Of a stretch of 64,000 bases of DNA, positions 1 through 8,914 are shown piece by piece (position 1 is the stretch's first letter; every line of letters begins with the position of its first letter). Origin of the DNA: Bordetella genomosp. 13 (GTDB lineage Bacteria; Pseudomonadota; Gammaproteobacteria; Burkholderiales; Burkholderiaceae_B); assembly GCF_002119665.1 (NCBI RefSeq), contig NZ_CP021111.1:930001-994000 (forward strand), in the 5' to 3' direction. Made by a program: the position numbers and the translations under genes. The notes under the pieces are model-generated. The model was not told where the DNA came from and searched no databases. It was given only the letters and a program-made list of their open reading frames with translations.

Positions 1-154
1 AACCTTTTTGCCAGCCCACGCGGAACTGCTTGGCGGACGTGGCGCCGAAGGACGTGGCGGACAGGCCGGCGCCGGACAGCGCGGACAGGCCCAGCGCGCC
101 TTGCAGCAGCGTGCGGCGGCGGCGTGATGGAACCGGCGGGTTGTCTTGGGACAT
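1..154 (-). CDS. Sulfonate/nitrate-type ABC transporter substrate-binding protein, N-terminal part only
   Basis: Only the first 51 codons are in the window; the gene runs off the left edge. The ATG is at 152-154. The product opens MSQDNPPVPSRRRRTLLQGA, with a run of arginines followed by a hydrophobic stretch and small residues, which fits a Tat-type signal peptide. The mature part begins near KQFRVGWQKG, which resembles the first strand of SsuA/TauA-type periplasmic binding proteins (usual form LRIGYQK). The protein would bind an alkanesulfonate, taurine or nitrate-like ligand in the periplasm. The ligand cannot be judged from this fragment. Confidence 0.7.
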   Translation of the reverse strand, partial: MSQDNPPVPSRRRRTLLQGALGLSALSGAGLSATSFGATSAKQFRVGWQKG

Positions 155-242
155 GCTGCATCTCGATAGGGAGTCAGAGATGCGGATTCTGGGCGGTGCG
201 TGAAGTACCCGTCCAATATCAATCGGACATGTCGATATGTAC

Positions 243-265
243 AGGGCCGCCCCGAGGGCGGCCCT
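243..265 (-). terminator. Stem-loop after pgi
   Basis: Perfect 9-bp arms (243-251 and 257-265, agggccgcc/ggcggccct) around a 5-base loop lie between the pgi stop and the next gene on the same strand. There is no clear T-run on the minus strand, so it is either a weak intrinsic terminator or an RNA-stabilising hairpin. Confidence 0.5.
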
Positions 266-319
266 GAAAGCGGCATGCAGCGCCCGGCGGCGATGCCGCC
301 GGGGCCGTGTCTGCGCGCC

Positions 320-1897
320 CTACTTGCCCGTGGCCGGCGCGGACAGCATACGGATCCAGTGTCGCGTCGAGGCGTCCTGCCAGCCTTCGGCCCCGCCGCC
401 TTCGTCGCCGAGCTCGCGCACGATGCGCTGGGCCAGCTTCTTGCCGAACTCGACGCCCCACTGGTCGAAGGGATTGATGCCCCACAGCACGCCTTGCGTG
501 AAGACCTTGTGCTCGTACAGCGCCAGCAGCGACCCCAGCGCGTGCGCGTCCAGGCGCGGCAGCACGATCAGCGTGGAGGGACGGCCGCCCGGATGAACGC
601 GATGGCGAGCCAGCACGGCGGCCTGCTGCGGGTCGGCGCACGCGCTCAGGGTTTCCTGCAAGGCCTCGTCGAACGGCTTGCCGCCGAGCATGGCGGCGCG
701 CTGCGCCAGGCAGTTGGCCATCAGGATCCTGTGGTTCTGCACATGATCGTGGTCGGGCGTCTGGCACACCACGAAGTCCACCGGCGCGCCCGTCGCGTCC
801 TGGTGCAGCCACTGGAAGAACGTGTGCTGGCAGTCGGTGCCCGTCATGCCCCACACCACAGGGCCCGTGTCGACGCCGACCGGCGTGCCGTCGGCCGTGG
901 CGACCTTGCCCAGCGATTCCATCTCGAGCTGCTGGGCCCAGGGCACCAGATGCCCCAGCCGCGAATCGTACGGCAGGATGGCCAGCGACCCGTAGCCCAG
1001 CACGTTGCGGCTGGCCAGGCCCGCCAGCGCCATCTGCACAGGAGCGTTCTCCGCCAGCGGCGCCGTGCGGAAATGCCGGTCCATGGCCTCGGCGCCGGCC
1101 AGCAGTTGCTCGACCGCGTCGCAACCGAGGCCCAGGGCCACGGGCAGGCTGATGGACGACCACAGCGAATAACGTCCGCCCACCCAATCCCAGAACGGGA
1201 AGAGGTGCTCGTCGGCGATGCCCGCCTCGCGGGCGGCCGTGACGTTGGCGGTAATGGCCGCCACCTGCCGCATGGGTTCGGCCACGCCGGCCTGCCGCAG
1301 CCATTCGAGCGCCACGGCCAGGTTGGCCAGCGGCTCGGTGGTGGTGAAGGACTTCGACGCGATGATGACCAGCGTCTGGTGCGGATCCAGCGTGGGCAGG
1401 ATGGAGGCGATGTCGTGCGTATCGACGTTCGACGCGAAGCGCACGTCGCGCTTCAGGCCGCGGTGGCGAAGCGCCTGGATGGCCAGGCGCGGGCCCCAGT
1501 CGCTGCCGCCGATGCCCAGGTGCAGCACGTGGCGATACGCGCCGTCGGCGTCGGCCCGTTCGACGAAGTCGCGCAGGCGGCCGCGCTCGGCCACCACCGT
1601 CTCGGCCACGGCCGCCGGCGGCTGGGCGGCGCGCAAGGCGGTGTGCCAGGCGGGGCGGTCCTCGGTCCAGTTGACGTGGGCGCCATCGAACAGGCCCGCG
1701 CGCGCGGCGTCGAAGCCTTGTTGCGCCAGCAGCGCGGCGCCCGCCTTGTCGAGCTCGGCGGACTGGGGCTGGGCCGTCAGGTCTACCTGCAGGCCGCCGG
1801 CCTGCAGGATGCGCAACTGGCTGCCGTCTCGCGCGGCGTCACGCACCGCTTGGGTGAAGTCCAGCCACGCGGGGCTGGTGGACAGGGAAGTAGGCAT
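320..1897 (-). CDS. pgi: Glucose-6-phosphate isomerase
   Basis: The enzyme interconverts glucose-6-phosphate and fructose-6-phosphate in the cytoplasm. The 525-residue product carries both family signatures: DWVGGRYSLWSSISL in the middle, and GVLWGINPFDQWGVEFGKK near the C-terminus with the conserved QxGVExGK core. The length is slightly shorter than the usual 545-550 residues. It starts at an ATG (1895-1897) only 13 bases after the pgm stop, so the two genes are very probably co-transcribed. In organisms without complete glycolysis this pair mainly supplies hexose phosphates for polysaccharide synthesis; that role is inference. Confidence 0.97.
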   Translation of the reverse strand: MPTSLSTSPAWLDFTQAVRDAARDGSQLRILQAGGLQVDLTAQPQSAELDKAGAALLAQQGFDAARAGLFDGAHVNWTEDRPAWHTALRAAQPPAAVAETVVAERGRLRDFVERADADGAYRHVLHLGIGGSDWGPRLAIQALRHRGLKRDVRFASNVDTHDIASILPTLDPHQTLVIIASKSFTTTEPLANLAVALEWLRQAGVAEPMRQVAAITANVTAAREAGIADEHLFPFWDWVGGRYSLWSSISLPVALGLGCDAVEQLLAGAEAMDRHFRTAPLAENAPVQMALAGLASRNVLGYGSLAILPYDSRLGHLVPWAQQLEMESLGKVATADGTPVGVDTGPVVWGMTGTDCQHTFFQWLHQDATGAPVDFVVCQTPDHDHVQNHRILMANCLAQRAAMLGGKPFDEALQETLSACADPQQAAVLARHRVHPGGRPSTLIVLPRLDAHALGSLLALYEHKVFTQGVLWGINPFDQWGVEFGKKLAQRIVRELGDEGGGAEGWQDASTRHWIRMLSAPATGK

Positions 1898-1910
1898 GTG
1901 GCAACTGCGG

Positions 1911-3296
1911 TCAGAAGGGCAGCCGGGCCTGCGGGGCCAGCTTCAGCAATTCGCGGCGGAAGTTTTCCTGGATGCGCGACAGCGCGGCCTGGTCGTCGGC
2001 CTCGAAGCGCAGCACCACCACCGGCGTGGTGTTCGACGCGCGCGCCAGGCCGAAGCCGTCGGGGTACTCGGCGCGCACGCCGTCGATGGTGACCACGCGC
2101 GTCGTGCCGTCGAAGCTGCCCTGCGATTGCAGCTGGCGGATCAGCGCGTGGGGCTGGCCTTCTTCCATCTCGATCTTCAGCTCGGGCGTGGACAGGGCCT
2201 GGGGCAGGGCTTCGAGTTCCTGCGACGGATCGGCGGAGCGCGAAACGATTTCGAGCAGGCGTGCCGCCGTGTACACGCCGTCGTCGAAACCGAACCAGCG
2301 TTCCTTGAAGAAGATGTGGCCGCTCATCTCGCCGGCCAGCGGGGCGCCCGTTTCGGCAAGCTTGGCCTTGACCAGCGAGTGGCCGGTCTGCCACATCAGC
2401 GGCTGGCCGCCGGCGGCCTCGACGGCCAGGCCCACGTGGCGGCTGCACTTGACGTCATAGATGATGGTGCCGCCCGGCACGCGCTTGAGCACGTCGCGCG
2501 CCAGCAGGATCAATTGGCGATCGGGCCAGATGATCTGGCCGGACTTGGTGACCACGCCCAGGCGATCGCCGTCGCCATCGAACGCCAGGCCGATCTCGCA
2601 GTCGGTTTCGGCCACGTGCTTGATCAGCGCCTCGAGGTTGTGCGGGTCCGCGGGATCGGGATGATGGTTGGGGAAATTGCCGTCGACCTCGCAATACAGC
2701 TCGTCGACCTCGCAGCCCAGCCCGCGCAGCAGCTGCGGCGCCACCGCGCCGGCCACGCCGTTGCCGCAGTCGACCGCGATCTTCATGGGTCGGCTGAGCT
2801 TGACGTCGGACACGATGCGCTCGATGTACTCGGGCACCAGGTCGAGCGTGCGGTGCGCGCCGCACTGCGCGGCGGGCTGCGCCTGCTGCATTTCCTGGCG
2901 CAGGCTCTGCACCTCGTCGCCATAGAGCGCCTTGCCGCCCAGCATCATCTTGAAGCCGTTGTACTTGGGCGGATTGTGGCTGCCGGTGATGGCCACGCCC
3001 GTGCCCGTGCCCTGCGTATGGGCCGCGTAATAGACCAGCGGGGTGGGTACCTGGCCGATGTCCAGGGCGTCTACGCCGCCGGCGCACAGGCCCTCGATCA
3101 GGCCCTCGGCGAGCGACGGGCTGCTGAGCCGGCCGTCGCGGCCCACCACCACGGCCTGGATGCCGGCGTTGCGCGCACGCGCGGCCAGGGCCAGGCCCAG
3201 GCTGCGCGCGAATGCGGGGTCGATCAGGTCGGGGACGGTGCCCCGGATGTCGTATGCCTTGAAGACAGAAGCGGGAAATTGCGCCTGATCACTCAC
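1911..3296 (-). CDS. pgm: Phosphomannomutase/phosphoglucomutase
   Basis: This is an alpha-D-phosphohexomutase of 461 residues, moving phosphate between C1 and C6 of glucose or mannose. All four landmark segments are present: the catalytic serine loop TGSHNP (Ser106), the metal loop DGDGDR, the sugar-binding GEMSGH, and the C-terminal phosphate-binding RASNTTP. Length and order match the AlgC-type dual-specificity enzymes, so manB/algC would be equally fair names. The start is GTG at 3294-3296, in frame with the conserved KAYDIRG opening. It is the first gene of the pgm-pgi pair and diverges from the FAD oxidase. Confidence 0.94.
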   Translation of the reverse strand: MSDQAQFPASVFKAYDIRGTVPDLIDPAFARSLGLALAARARNAGIQAVVVGRDGRLSSPSLAEGLIEGLCAGGVDALDIGQVPTPLVYYAAHTQGTGTGVAITGSHNPPKYNGFKMMLGGKALYGDEVQSLRQEMQQAQPAAQCGAHRTLDLVPEYIERIVSDVKLSRPMKIAVDCGNGVAGAVAPQLLRGLGCEVDELYCEVDGNFPNHHPDPADPHNLEALIKHVAETDCEIGLAFDGDGDRLGVVTKSGQIIWPDRQLILLARDVLKRVPGGTIIYDVKCSRHVGLAVEAAGGQPLMWQTGHSLVKAKLAETGAPLAGEMSGHIFFKERWFGFDDGVYTAARLLEIVSRSADPSQELEALPQALSTPELKIEMEEGQPHALIRQLQSQGSFDGTTRVVTIDGVRAEYPDGFGLARASNTTPVVVLRFEADDQAALSRIQENFRRELLKLAPQARLPF

Positions 3297-3483
3297 GAAT
3301 GGCCTCTTTGGATTCTGGAGAATGTCGGGCCGCGGCGCGCTGCCGCGCCGCGGCCGTTACAAGTCGATTATCTACGATTCGGCCCGGCATGGGCGGCCGG
3401 CGGCGGATACCAAGCGTTGCAGGCGTGTCGTCGCGAAACGCGGTCTACACTGCCGGTCTCGCCCGGTTGGCGGGGATCGACCC

Positions 3484-3489
3484 TACAAT
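3484..3489 (+). promoter_or_regulatory. Candidate -10 element for the FAD oxidase/two-component genes
   Basis: TACAAT lies 63 bases before the oxidase start in the 256-bp divergent space between pgm and the oxidase. No -35 hexamer with normal spacing is convincing, so this is a weak call. Confidence 0.3.
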
Positions 3490-3552
3490 AATCCGCGTTC
3501 CCTAATCCATCGGGCCGGGCGGCTGCCGGGTCCCGAATCAAAGTGTGCGGCC

Positions 3553-4968
3553 ATGACGCTCTTTAGCGAACTCCAATCCCTGCTGGGCGCGGACCACGTG
3601 CTGGCCGGCGCCGATGCCGCTCCTTATCTCACGGACTGGCGCCGCCGCTATCACGGCACGGCGCTGGCCGTGGTGCGGCCGGGCAGCACCGAGGCCGTGG
3701 CCGACGTGGTGCGCGCATGCCTGCGCCACGGCGCGCCTCTGGTGCCGCAAGGCGGCAATACAGGTCTGTGCGGAGGCGCCACGCCCGACGACTCGGGCCG
3801 CGCGGTGGTGCTTTCCACTGCGCGCCTGAACCGTGTGCGCGCCGTCGATACCGACAACGACACCATCACGGTCGAGGCCGGCTGCGTCCTGCAGGCGGTG
3901 CAGGAAGCGGCCGAGGCGGCGGGCCGGCTGTTTCCGCTCAGCCTGGCGGCCGAGGGCAGCTGCACCATCGGGGGCAACCTCGCCACCAACGCGGGCGGCA
4001 CGCAGGTGCTGCGCTATGGCAACGCGCGCGACCTGACGCTGGGCCTGGAAGTGGTCACCGCGGAAGGCGAGATCTGGCACGGCCTGCGCGGCCTGCGCAA
4101 GGACAACACCGGCTACGACCTGCGCGACCTGTATGTGGGCAGCGAGGGCACGCTGGGCATCATCACCGCGGCCACGCTCAAGCTCTATCCCAGGCCGGTG
4201 GCCACCTGCACGGCCCTGCTCACGCTGGCCAGCGTCGCCGACGCCGTCGAGCTGCTGTCGCGCGCTCGCGCCGGCTTCGGCGCCTCGCTCACCGGCTTCG
4301 AGTTGATGGCCGGCGATTGCCTGCAGGGCGTGGTCAAGCTGTTCCCGCAGCAGCGCCTGCCGTTCGAGGGCGAGTCCGCGCGGTCGCCGTGGTTCGCGCT
4401 GCTCGAGCTGTCGGACAGCGAAAGCGAGGCTCACGCGCGCGAACGCTTCGAGGCCGTGTTGTCGGCCGCCATCGAGGATGGCCTGGCGACGGACGCCGCC
4501 ATCGCCGCCAATCTGGCGCAAAGCCAGGCGCTGTGGCACCTGCGCGAAAGCATTCCGCTGGCGGAGGCCGAGCTGGGCAAGGCGGTCAAGCACGACGTGT
4601 CCATCCCTATTTCGGCCATCGCCGGCTTCGTCGGCAAGACCAACGCGCTGCTGCAGGCCGAGTTTCCGCACGTGCGCAACGTCATCTTCGGCCATCTGGG
4701 CGATGGCAATCTGCACTACAACGTCGCCCGGGCGCCCGGCCAGACGGAGGAAGAACTGTTGGCGCTGCAGCCGCGCATCTACGACGTGGTGCACGCCAGC
4801 GTGATGGCGCACGAGGGTTCGATCAGCGCCGAGCACGGCGTGGGCCAGCTCAAGCGCGACGAGCTGCCGCGCTACAAGAGCGGGGTCGAGCTGGCGCTGA
4901 TGAAGCGCATCAAGCAGGCTCTCGACCCCCACGGCGTGTTCAATCCGGGCAAGGTCCTGCAGACCTGA
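3553..4968 (+). CDS. FAD-linked oxidase, D-lactate/D-2-hydroxyglutarate dehydrogenase type
   Basis: This 471-residue flavoprotein of the VAO/GlcD superfamily probably oxidises a D-2-hydroxy acid to the 2-oxo acid. The FAD-binding half holds PQGGNTGLCGGA, GSCTIGGNLATNAGG and GSEGTLGIITAATLKLYP; the C-terminal half holds the metal and substrate motifs GHLGDGNLHYN and EHGVGQLKRDEL. ATG 3553 is chosen because the family N-terminus begins there, although the frame stays open upstream. The stop is 11 bases before the response regulator, so the oxidase may share its transcript with the two-component pair. Substrate is not fixed by sequence; D-lactate, D-2-hydroxyglutarate and glycolate are candidates. 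Confidence 0.9.
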   Translation: MTLFSELQSLLGADHVLAGADAAPYLTDWRRRYHGTALAVVRPGSTEAVADVVRACLRHGAPLVPQGGNTGLCGGATPDDSGRAVVLSTARLNRVRAVDTDNDTITVEAGCVLQAVQEAAEAAGRLFPLSLAAEGSCTIGGNLATNAGGTQVLRYGNARDLTLGLEVVTAEGEIWHGLRGLRKDNTGYDLRDLYVGSEGTLGIITAATLKLYPRPVATCTALLTLASVADAVELLSRARAGFGASLTGFELMAGDCLQGVVKLFPQQRLPFEGESARSPWFALLELSDSESEAHARERFEAVLSAAIEDGLATDAAIAANLAQSQALWHLRESIPLAEAELGKAVKHDVSIPISAIAGFVGKTNALLQAEFPHVRNVIFGHLGDGNLHYNVARAPGQTEEELLALQPRIYDVVHASVMAHEGSISAEHGVGQLKRDELPRYKSGVELALMKRIKQALDPHGVFNPGKVLQT

Positions 4969-4979
4969 AAGGCGGCGCC

Positions 4980-5687
4980 ATGGCCGAATCCGCGTCCCGC
5001 AACTGCCGCGTCCTCATCGTCGAGGACGACCTCACCATATCGGGCAATCTGTACGCGTATCTCGAGGCGCGCGGCTTCGTCAGCGATGCCGCCTACGACG
5101 GGCGCGCCGCGCTGGCCATGCTGGGCCAGCAGAACTTCGACGCGGTGGTGCTGGACATCGGGCTGCCCGGCATGGACGGCTATGCCGTGCTGCATGCCTT
5201 GCGCAATACCCACCTGTCCGACGTGCCCGTGCTGATGCTGACGGCGCGCGACGGGCTGGACGACAAGCTGGCCGGCTTCGCCCACGGCGCGGACGACTAT
5301 CTGACCAAGCCCTTCGCGCTCGCGGAGGTCGAGGCGCGGCTGCTCGCGCTGGTGCAGCGCGCCCGCGGCGGGGTGGTCAATGCCGTGCGCAAGTTCGGCC
5401 CGCTGCAGCTGGACGGACGCACGCGCGTGGTGACGGTCAACGGCGTGGCGGTGCACCTGGCCCGCAAGTCGGTGGCCATAGTCGAGATACTGCTGCGCGA
5501 CCCGGGACGCGTGGTGCAGCGCGCCGAACTCGAACACGCGCTGTGGGGCGAGGAACCGCCATCGCCCTACGCGCTGCGCAGCCAGATGCACCTGCTGCGC
5601 CGCGCGCTGGCGGCGGCGGGCTTCGACGGCATCGAGACCGTCCACGGCACCGGCTGGCGGCTGTCGGACCAGGCCCAGCATTCATGA
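4980..5687 (+). CDS. OmpR/PhoB-type response regulator
   Basis: The 235-residue protein has a receiver domain (residues about 9-125) and a winged-helix DNA-binding domain (about 135-230). The acidic pocket is VEDD near residue 15, the phospho-acceptor is Asp59 in VVLDIGLPGMDGY, and the signalling Thr and Lys lie in LMLTARD and YLTKPF. The output domain has the usual RKSVAIVEILLRDPGRVV and VHGTGWRL segments. Its last four bases overlap the kinase start (ATGA, 5684-5687), so the pair is translationally coupled. The stimulus is unknown; promoters carrying paired direct repeats would be the expected targets. Confidence 0.93.
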   Translation: MAESASRNCRVLIVEDDLTISGNLYAYLEARGFVSDAAYDGRAALAMLGQQNFDAVVLDIGLPGMDGYAVLHALRNTHLSDVPVLMLTARDGLDDKLAGFAHGADDYLTKPFALAEVEARLLALVQRARGGVVNAVRKFGPLQLDGRTRVVTVNGVAVHLARKSVAIVEILLRDPGRVVQRAELEHALWGEEPPSPYALRSQMHLLRRALAAAGFDGIETVHGTGWRLSDQAQHS

Positions 5688-7000
5688 ATCGCCGCGCCAG
5701 CCTGACGCAACGCGTGGTGTGGGCGTTGACGGGCACGGTCGCCGTGTTCGTGTCGGCGCTCGCCGTGCTGTCTTATCTGACGTTCGACCAGATGGAAGAT
5801 GACCTGGTCAACGACATCCTGAACAACGAAACGCGGCGTCTGCAGCAGCGCATCGCAGGCAATGCCGGGGATGTGCCGCGCTACCAGCTGGCCGACACGG
5901 GACCGGCCATGCGCGCCTGGGCGGGGCGACCCTCGCCGGCGCAGGGCGATGAGGTCGACGGCTTTCCCGAACCGCTGCGCGGGCTGGGCCCCGGCCTGCA
6001 CATGCTGGAACCCGACCAGGAGACCTGGCACGTCACGGTCACCGATACGCCGCAGGGCCGCCTGTACGTGCTGTACGACGCCACCGACAACGAGGCGCGC
6101 GTGCACGCCTTCGGCCTGTTCGTGCTGGGCGTGGGCGCCATCTGCATTCTTGCGGCCTACGCCATGTCGCGGCGGGTGGCGGCCGTGGCCGTCGGCCCGC
6201 TGCTGGAGGTGGCGCGCCGGCTGAGCAACTGGGCGCCCGACGAGCCGGGACAGCCGGCTGCCGCCCGCAACGACGAGGCCGGGCAGCTGATGGAAGCCTT
6301 CAACCGCGTGCAGGGCCAGGTGGAACGCTACATCGCCCGCGAGCGCGAGTTCGCCGCCAATCTCAGCCACGAGGTGCGTACGCCGCTGGCCGCCATCCGC
6401 ACCGACAGCGAGATGATGTCGCTGGCGCCCGGTCTGGAGGAGGGCACGCTGATGCGCCTGTCGCGCATCGCGCGGAACGTCGACGTGATCGCCGACACGC
6501 TGCAGAGCGCGCGGGCCATGGCCAGCGAAAGGCCCGGCGATGCACAGCGGGTGAACCTGGCATCCTGCATGGAAGACGCCTGGCGCGGCATGGAAGACGC
6601 CGCGGCCGCCGCGGGCCTGTCGATGCACAACGACATTCCGCGCTCGGCGCACCGAGAGCTGGACCGCTATGCGCTGCTCATCGTGCTGCGCAACCTGGTG
6701 CGCAATGCCATCGAACACGCGGCCCCCGCCACCCTGCGCGCCACGTTGCTGGAGGACGGCACGCTGGTGCTGCGCGACAACGGCCGCGGCATTCCGGCGG
6801 CCGAGCTGCCCTTCGTGTTCCAGCGCTATTACAGCGGTCGGCTGCGTGATGCCGGCGGCGCCGCGGCGGACGACATGCCGCGCGGCCTGGGGCTGGCCAT
6901 CGCCAAGCGGGTCTGCGACATGCATGGATGGACACTGGACGTCACCTCCGCGGTCGAGGGGCCCGTCCGCGGCACGTGCTTCACGGTGCGCTTCTGCTGA
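5684..7000 (+). CDS. Sensor histidine kinase
   Basis: The 438-residue inner-membrane kinase partners the preceding regulator. A first membrane segment covers about residues 10-32 and a second (VLGVGAICILAAYAMS) about 145-165, enclosing a periplasmic sensor region of roughly 110 residues. A HAMP-like linker follows, then the H-box FAANLSHEVRTPLAAIR with phospho-acceptor His229. The ATPase domain has N-box LRNLVRNAIEH, G1 DNGRGIP and G2 GLGLAIAKRVC. ATG 5684 overlaps the regulator stop. The periplasmic region has no motif I recognise, so the signal is unknown. Confidence 0.93.
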   Translation: MNRRASLTQRVVWALTGTVAVFVSALAVLSYLTFDQMEDDLVNDILNNETRRLQQRIAGNAGDVPRYQLADTGPAMRAWAGRPSPAQGDEVDGFPEPLRGLGPGLHMLEPDQETWHVTVTDTPQGRLYVLYDATDNEARVHAFGLFVLGVGAICILAAYAMSRRVAAVAVGPLLEVARRLSNWAPDEPGQPAAARNDEAGQLMEAFNRVQGQVERYIAREREFAANLSHEVRTPLAAIRTDSEMMSLAPGLEEGTLMRLSRIARNVDVIADTLQSARAMASERPGDAQRVNLASCMEDAWRGMEDAAAAAGLSMHNDIPRSAHRELDRYALLIVLRNLVRNAIEHAAPATLRATLLEDGTLVLRDNGRGIPAAELPFVFQRYYSGRLRDAGGAAADDMPRGLGLAIAKRVCDMHGWTLDVTSAVEGPVRGTCFTVRFC

Positions 7001-7007
7001 ACGCCCA

Positions 7008-7025
7008 GCCGGGCTTGCGCCCGGC
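7008..7025. terminator. Hairpin between convergent genes
   Basis: Perfect 7-bp arms gccgggc/gcccggc around ttgc sit in the 48-bp gap between the kinase stop and the TRAP permease stop. It could serve both strands. There is no T-run. Confidence 0.45.
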
Positions 7026-7048
7026 GGGACGCCATGTCGCGCCGCGCT

Positions 7049-8332
7049 TCAGTTGAACAGCACCGAAGGCAGCCACAGCGAGAAGGCGGGCACGTAGGTG
7101 ACCAGCGCAAGCGCCGCGATCAGCGCGCCGTAGAACGGCCAGATGGTGCGCATGACGGTGCCCACCGACACCTTGCCGATGGCGCACCCGATGAACTGCG
7201 TCGTGCCCACCGGCGGCGTGTTCAGGCCGAGCGCGCAGTTCAGCAGCAGCACGATGCCGAACTGCACCGGTCCCATGCCGTACTGCATGCAGATGGGCAG
7301 GAAAATCGGCGTGCAGATCAGGATGGTCGCCGCCATGTCCAGGAACGTGCCCAGCAGGAACAGCGCCACGTTCACCATCAGGAAGATGGCCCACGGCTCG
7401 GTGGATATCTTCGCCATGAGTTCGCCGGTCTTTTCCGCCACGCCGTACAGGCCGATCAGGTAGCCGAAAGTGGCCGAGATGCCGATCAGCAGCAGCACCA
7501 CGCCGGTGGTCTTGACGGCCTTGGCGGCGGCGCGCACGAACTGGTCCATCGTCAGCGAGCGATACACGAACACGGTAAGCGCCAGCGCGTACAGTACGGC
7601 CACGGCGGCGGACTCGGTGGCGGTGAACACGCCGCTGAGTATGCCCGCGATGATCACCACCACGACGAACAAGCCGGGCAGGGCGGCCGCCAGCGTGCGG
7701 CCGACGATGCTCCAGCCGGGGAATGTGCCGGCCGGGTAGCCGCGCGAGCGCGCCACCAGGTAGGCCGCCGCCAGGTTGCACAGCGTGAGGATCAGCGCGG
7801 GCAGCAGGCCGGCCGCGATGAGGGCCGCGATCGACACCTTGCCGCCCGCCGCCAGCGTGTAGATGATGATGTTGTGGCTGGTGGGCATGAGCGCGCCGAC
7901 CAGCGCCGCGTGGGTCGTGACGTTGACCGCGTAGTCGGCGTGATAGCCCTCTCGCTTCATCATCGGGATCATCACCGAGCCCATGGCCGACACGTCGGCC
8001 ACCGGCGAGCCGGACACGCCGCCGAACAGCGTGCACGCCACGACGTTGGACATGCCCAGGCCGCCGCGCACGTGCCCCACCAGCGACTTGGCGAAGTTGA
8101 CGATGCGGTCGGCGATGCCGCCGTACAGCATCAGCTCGCCGGTGAAGATGAAGAACGGGATCGCCAGGAACGAGAACGCGTTCATGCCCGAGGTCATCTG
8201 CTGGAAGGCCACCGCGATCGGCAGGTCTTCGTAGGCGATGGTGGCGACGGACGCCAGGCCGATGGCGAAGGCCACCGGCACGCCGATGACCAGGAAGCCG
8301 ATGAACGAGAGGGAAAGCAGGGTCAGCGCCAT
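7049..8332 (-). CDS. TRAP transporter large permease (DctM type)
   Basis: The 427-residue inner-membrane protein forms the main channel of a tripartite ATP-independent periplasmic transporter. It is almost wholly hydrophobic with about 12 membrane segments. The family motifs GGVSGSPVADVSAMGSVMIP and PTSHNIIIY are clear, as is the C-terminal LNTPPVGTTQF. ATG 8330-8332 is used; it overlaps the end of the DctQ gene by 10 bases, a typical arrangement. With the binding protein at 8915-9898 and the lactonase and dehydratase nearby, a sugar-diacid substrate is inferred. Confidence 0.94.
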   Translation of the reverse strand: MALTLLSLSFIGFLVIGVPVAFAIGLASVATIAYEDLPIAVAFQQMTSGMNAFSFLAIPFFIFTGELMLYGGIADRIVNFAKSLVGHVRGGLGMSNVVACTLFGGVSGSPVADVSAMGSVMIPMMKREGYHADYAVNVTTHAALVGALMPTSHNIIIYTLAAGGKVSIAALIAAGLLPALILTLCNLAAAYLVARSRGYPAGTFPGWSIVGRTLAAALPGLFVVVVIIAGILSGVFTATESAAVAVLYALALTVFVYRSLTMDQFVRAAAKAVKTTGVVLLLIGISATFGYLIGLYGVAEKTGELMAKISTEPWAIFLMVNVALFLLGTFLDMAATILICTPIFLPICMQYGMGPVQFGIVLLLNCALGLNTPPVGTTQFIGCAIGKVSVGTVMRTIWPFYGALIAALALVTYVPAFSLWLPSVLFN

Positions 8333-8904
8333 GCCGGTACCACCTTCTGGTTGCGCAACAGGGCCACGATGTGCTCGAACGAGAACACCGCGATCAGCGC
8401 GCCGGACAGCGTGGCCGGCGCGTACTTCCAGGCTTCGGAGATGCCCAGGTTGGGGATCATGTAGGTATGCACGGACTCGGCCAGGATGGCGCAGTTCCAC
8501 GACATGATGGCGCCGAACAGCAGCACCAGCGCGTGGATCAGCAGCTGCACGGCGCGCCTGGCCGACGCGGGCAGCAGCTCGACCAGCGACTCGAAGCCGA
8601 TGTGGCCGGCGTCGCGCACGCCCACCGCCGCGCCCAGCATGGTGACGAACAGCACCAGCAGCAGCGACAGGCTTTCGGCCCACGTGGGCGTGCTGTTGAG
8701 CACGTGCCGGCCGAAGATCTGCAGGGACACCGCGGCGATCAGCAGCACCAGGCCCATGATGCTGACCCACATGCACGAGCGCGCCAGCAGCGCGCAGCCG
8801 CGGGTCAGCATGTCCAGCGGCCGGGCCGCGTCGGCGCGGTCCGTGTCTGCATGGCCGGACTCTATACCGCCCGCATGCGGCGGGCGGGCAAGCGGAGCGG
8901 ACAT
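8323..8904 (-). CDS. TRAP transporter small permease (DctQ type)
   Basis: The 193-residue protein has four membrane segments: about residues 42-65 (CMWVSIMGLVLLIAAVSLQI), 80-100, 122-145 and 160-183. The conserved E-x-L pattern after the first pair (WAESLSLLLVLFVTMLGAAV) and the following VGVRDAGHIG loop are typical of DctQ. It carries a longer hydrophilic N-terminus (about 30 residues) than most members. It overlaps the DctM start by 10 bases and follows the binding-protein gene by 10 bases. Confidence 0.92.
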   Translation of the reverse strand: MSAPLARPPHAGGIESGHADTDRADAARPLDMLTRGCALLARSCMWVSIMGLVLLIAAVSLQIFGRHVLNSTPTWAESLSLLLVLFVTMLGAAVGVRDAGHIGFESLVELLPASARRAVQLLIHALVLLFGAIMSWNCAILAESVHTYMIPNLGISEAWKYAPATLSGALIAVFSFEHIVALLRNQKVVPAWR

Positions 8905-8914
8905 GGCGGTTCCT

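Noticed and set aside
3417..3489. Full -35/-10 promoter before the FAD oxidase
   Set aside because: TTGCAG and TTGGCG are wrongly spaced from TACAAT or TACACT; only a weak -10 is kept.
1218..3491. Long plus-strand frame across pgi and pgm
   Set aside because: Antisense shadow of two clear enzymes; no recognisable motifs.
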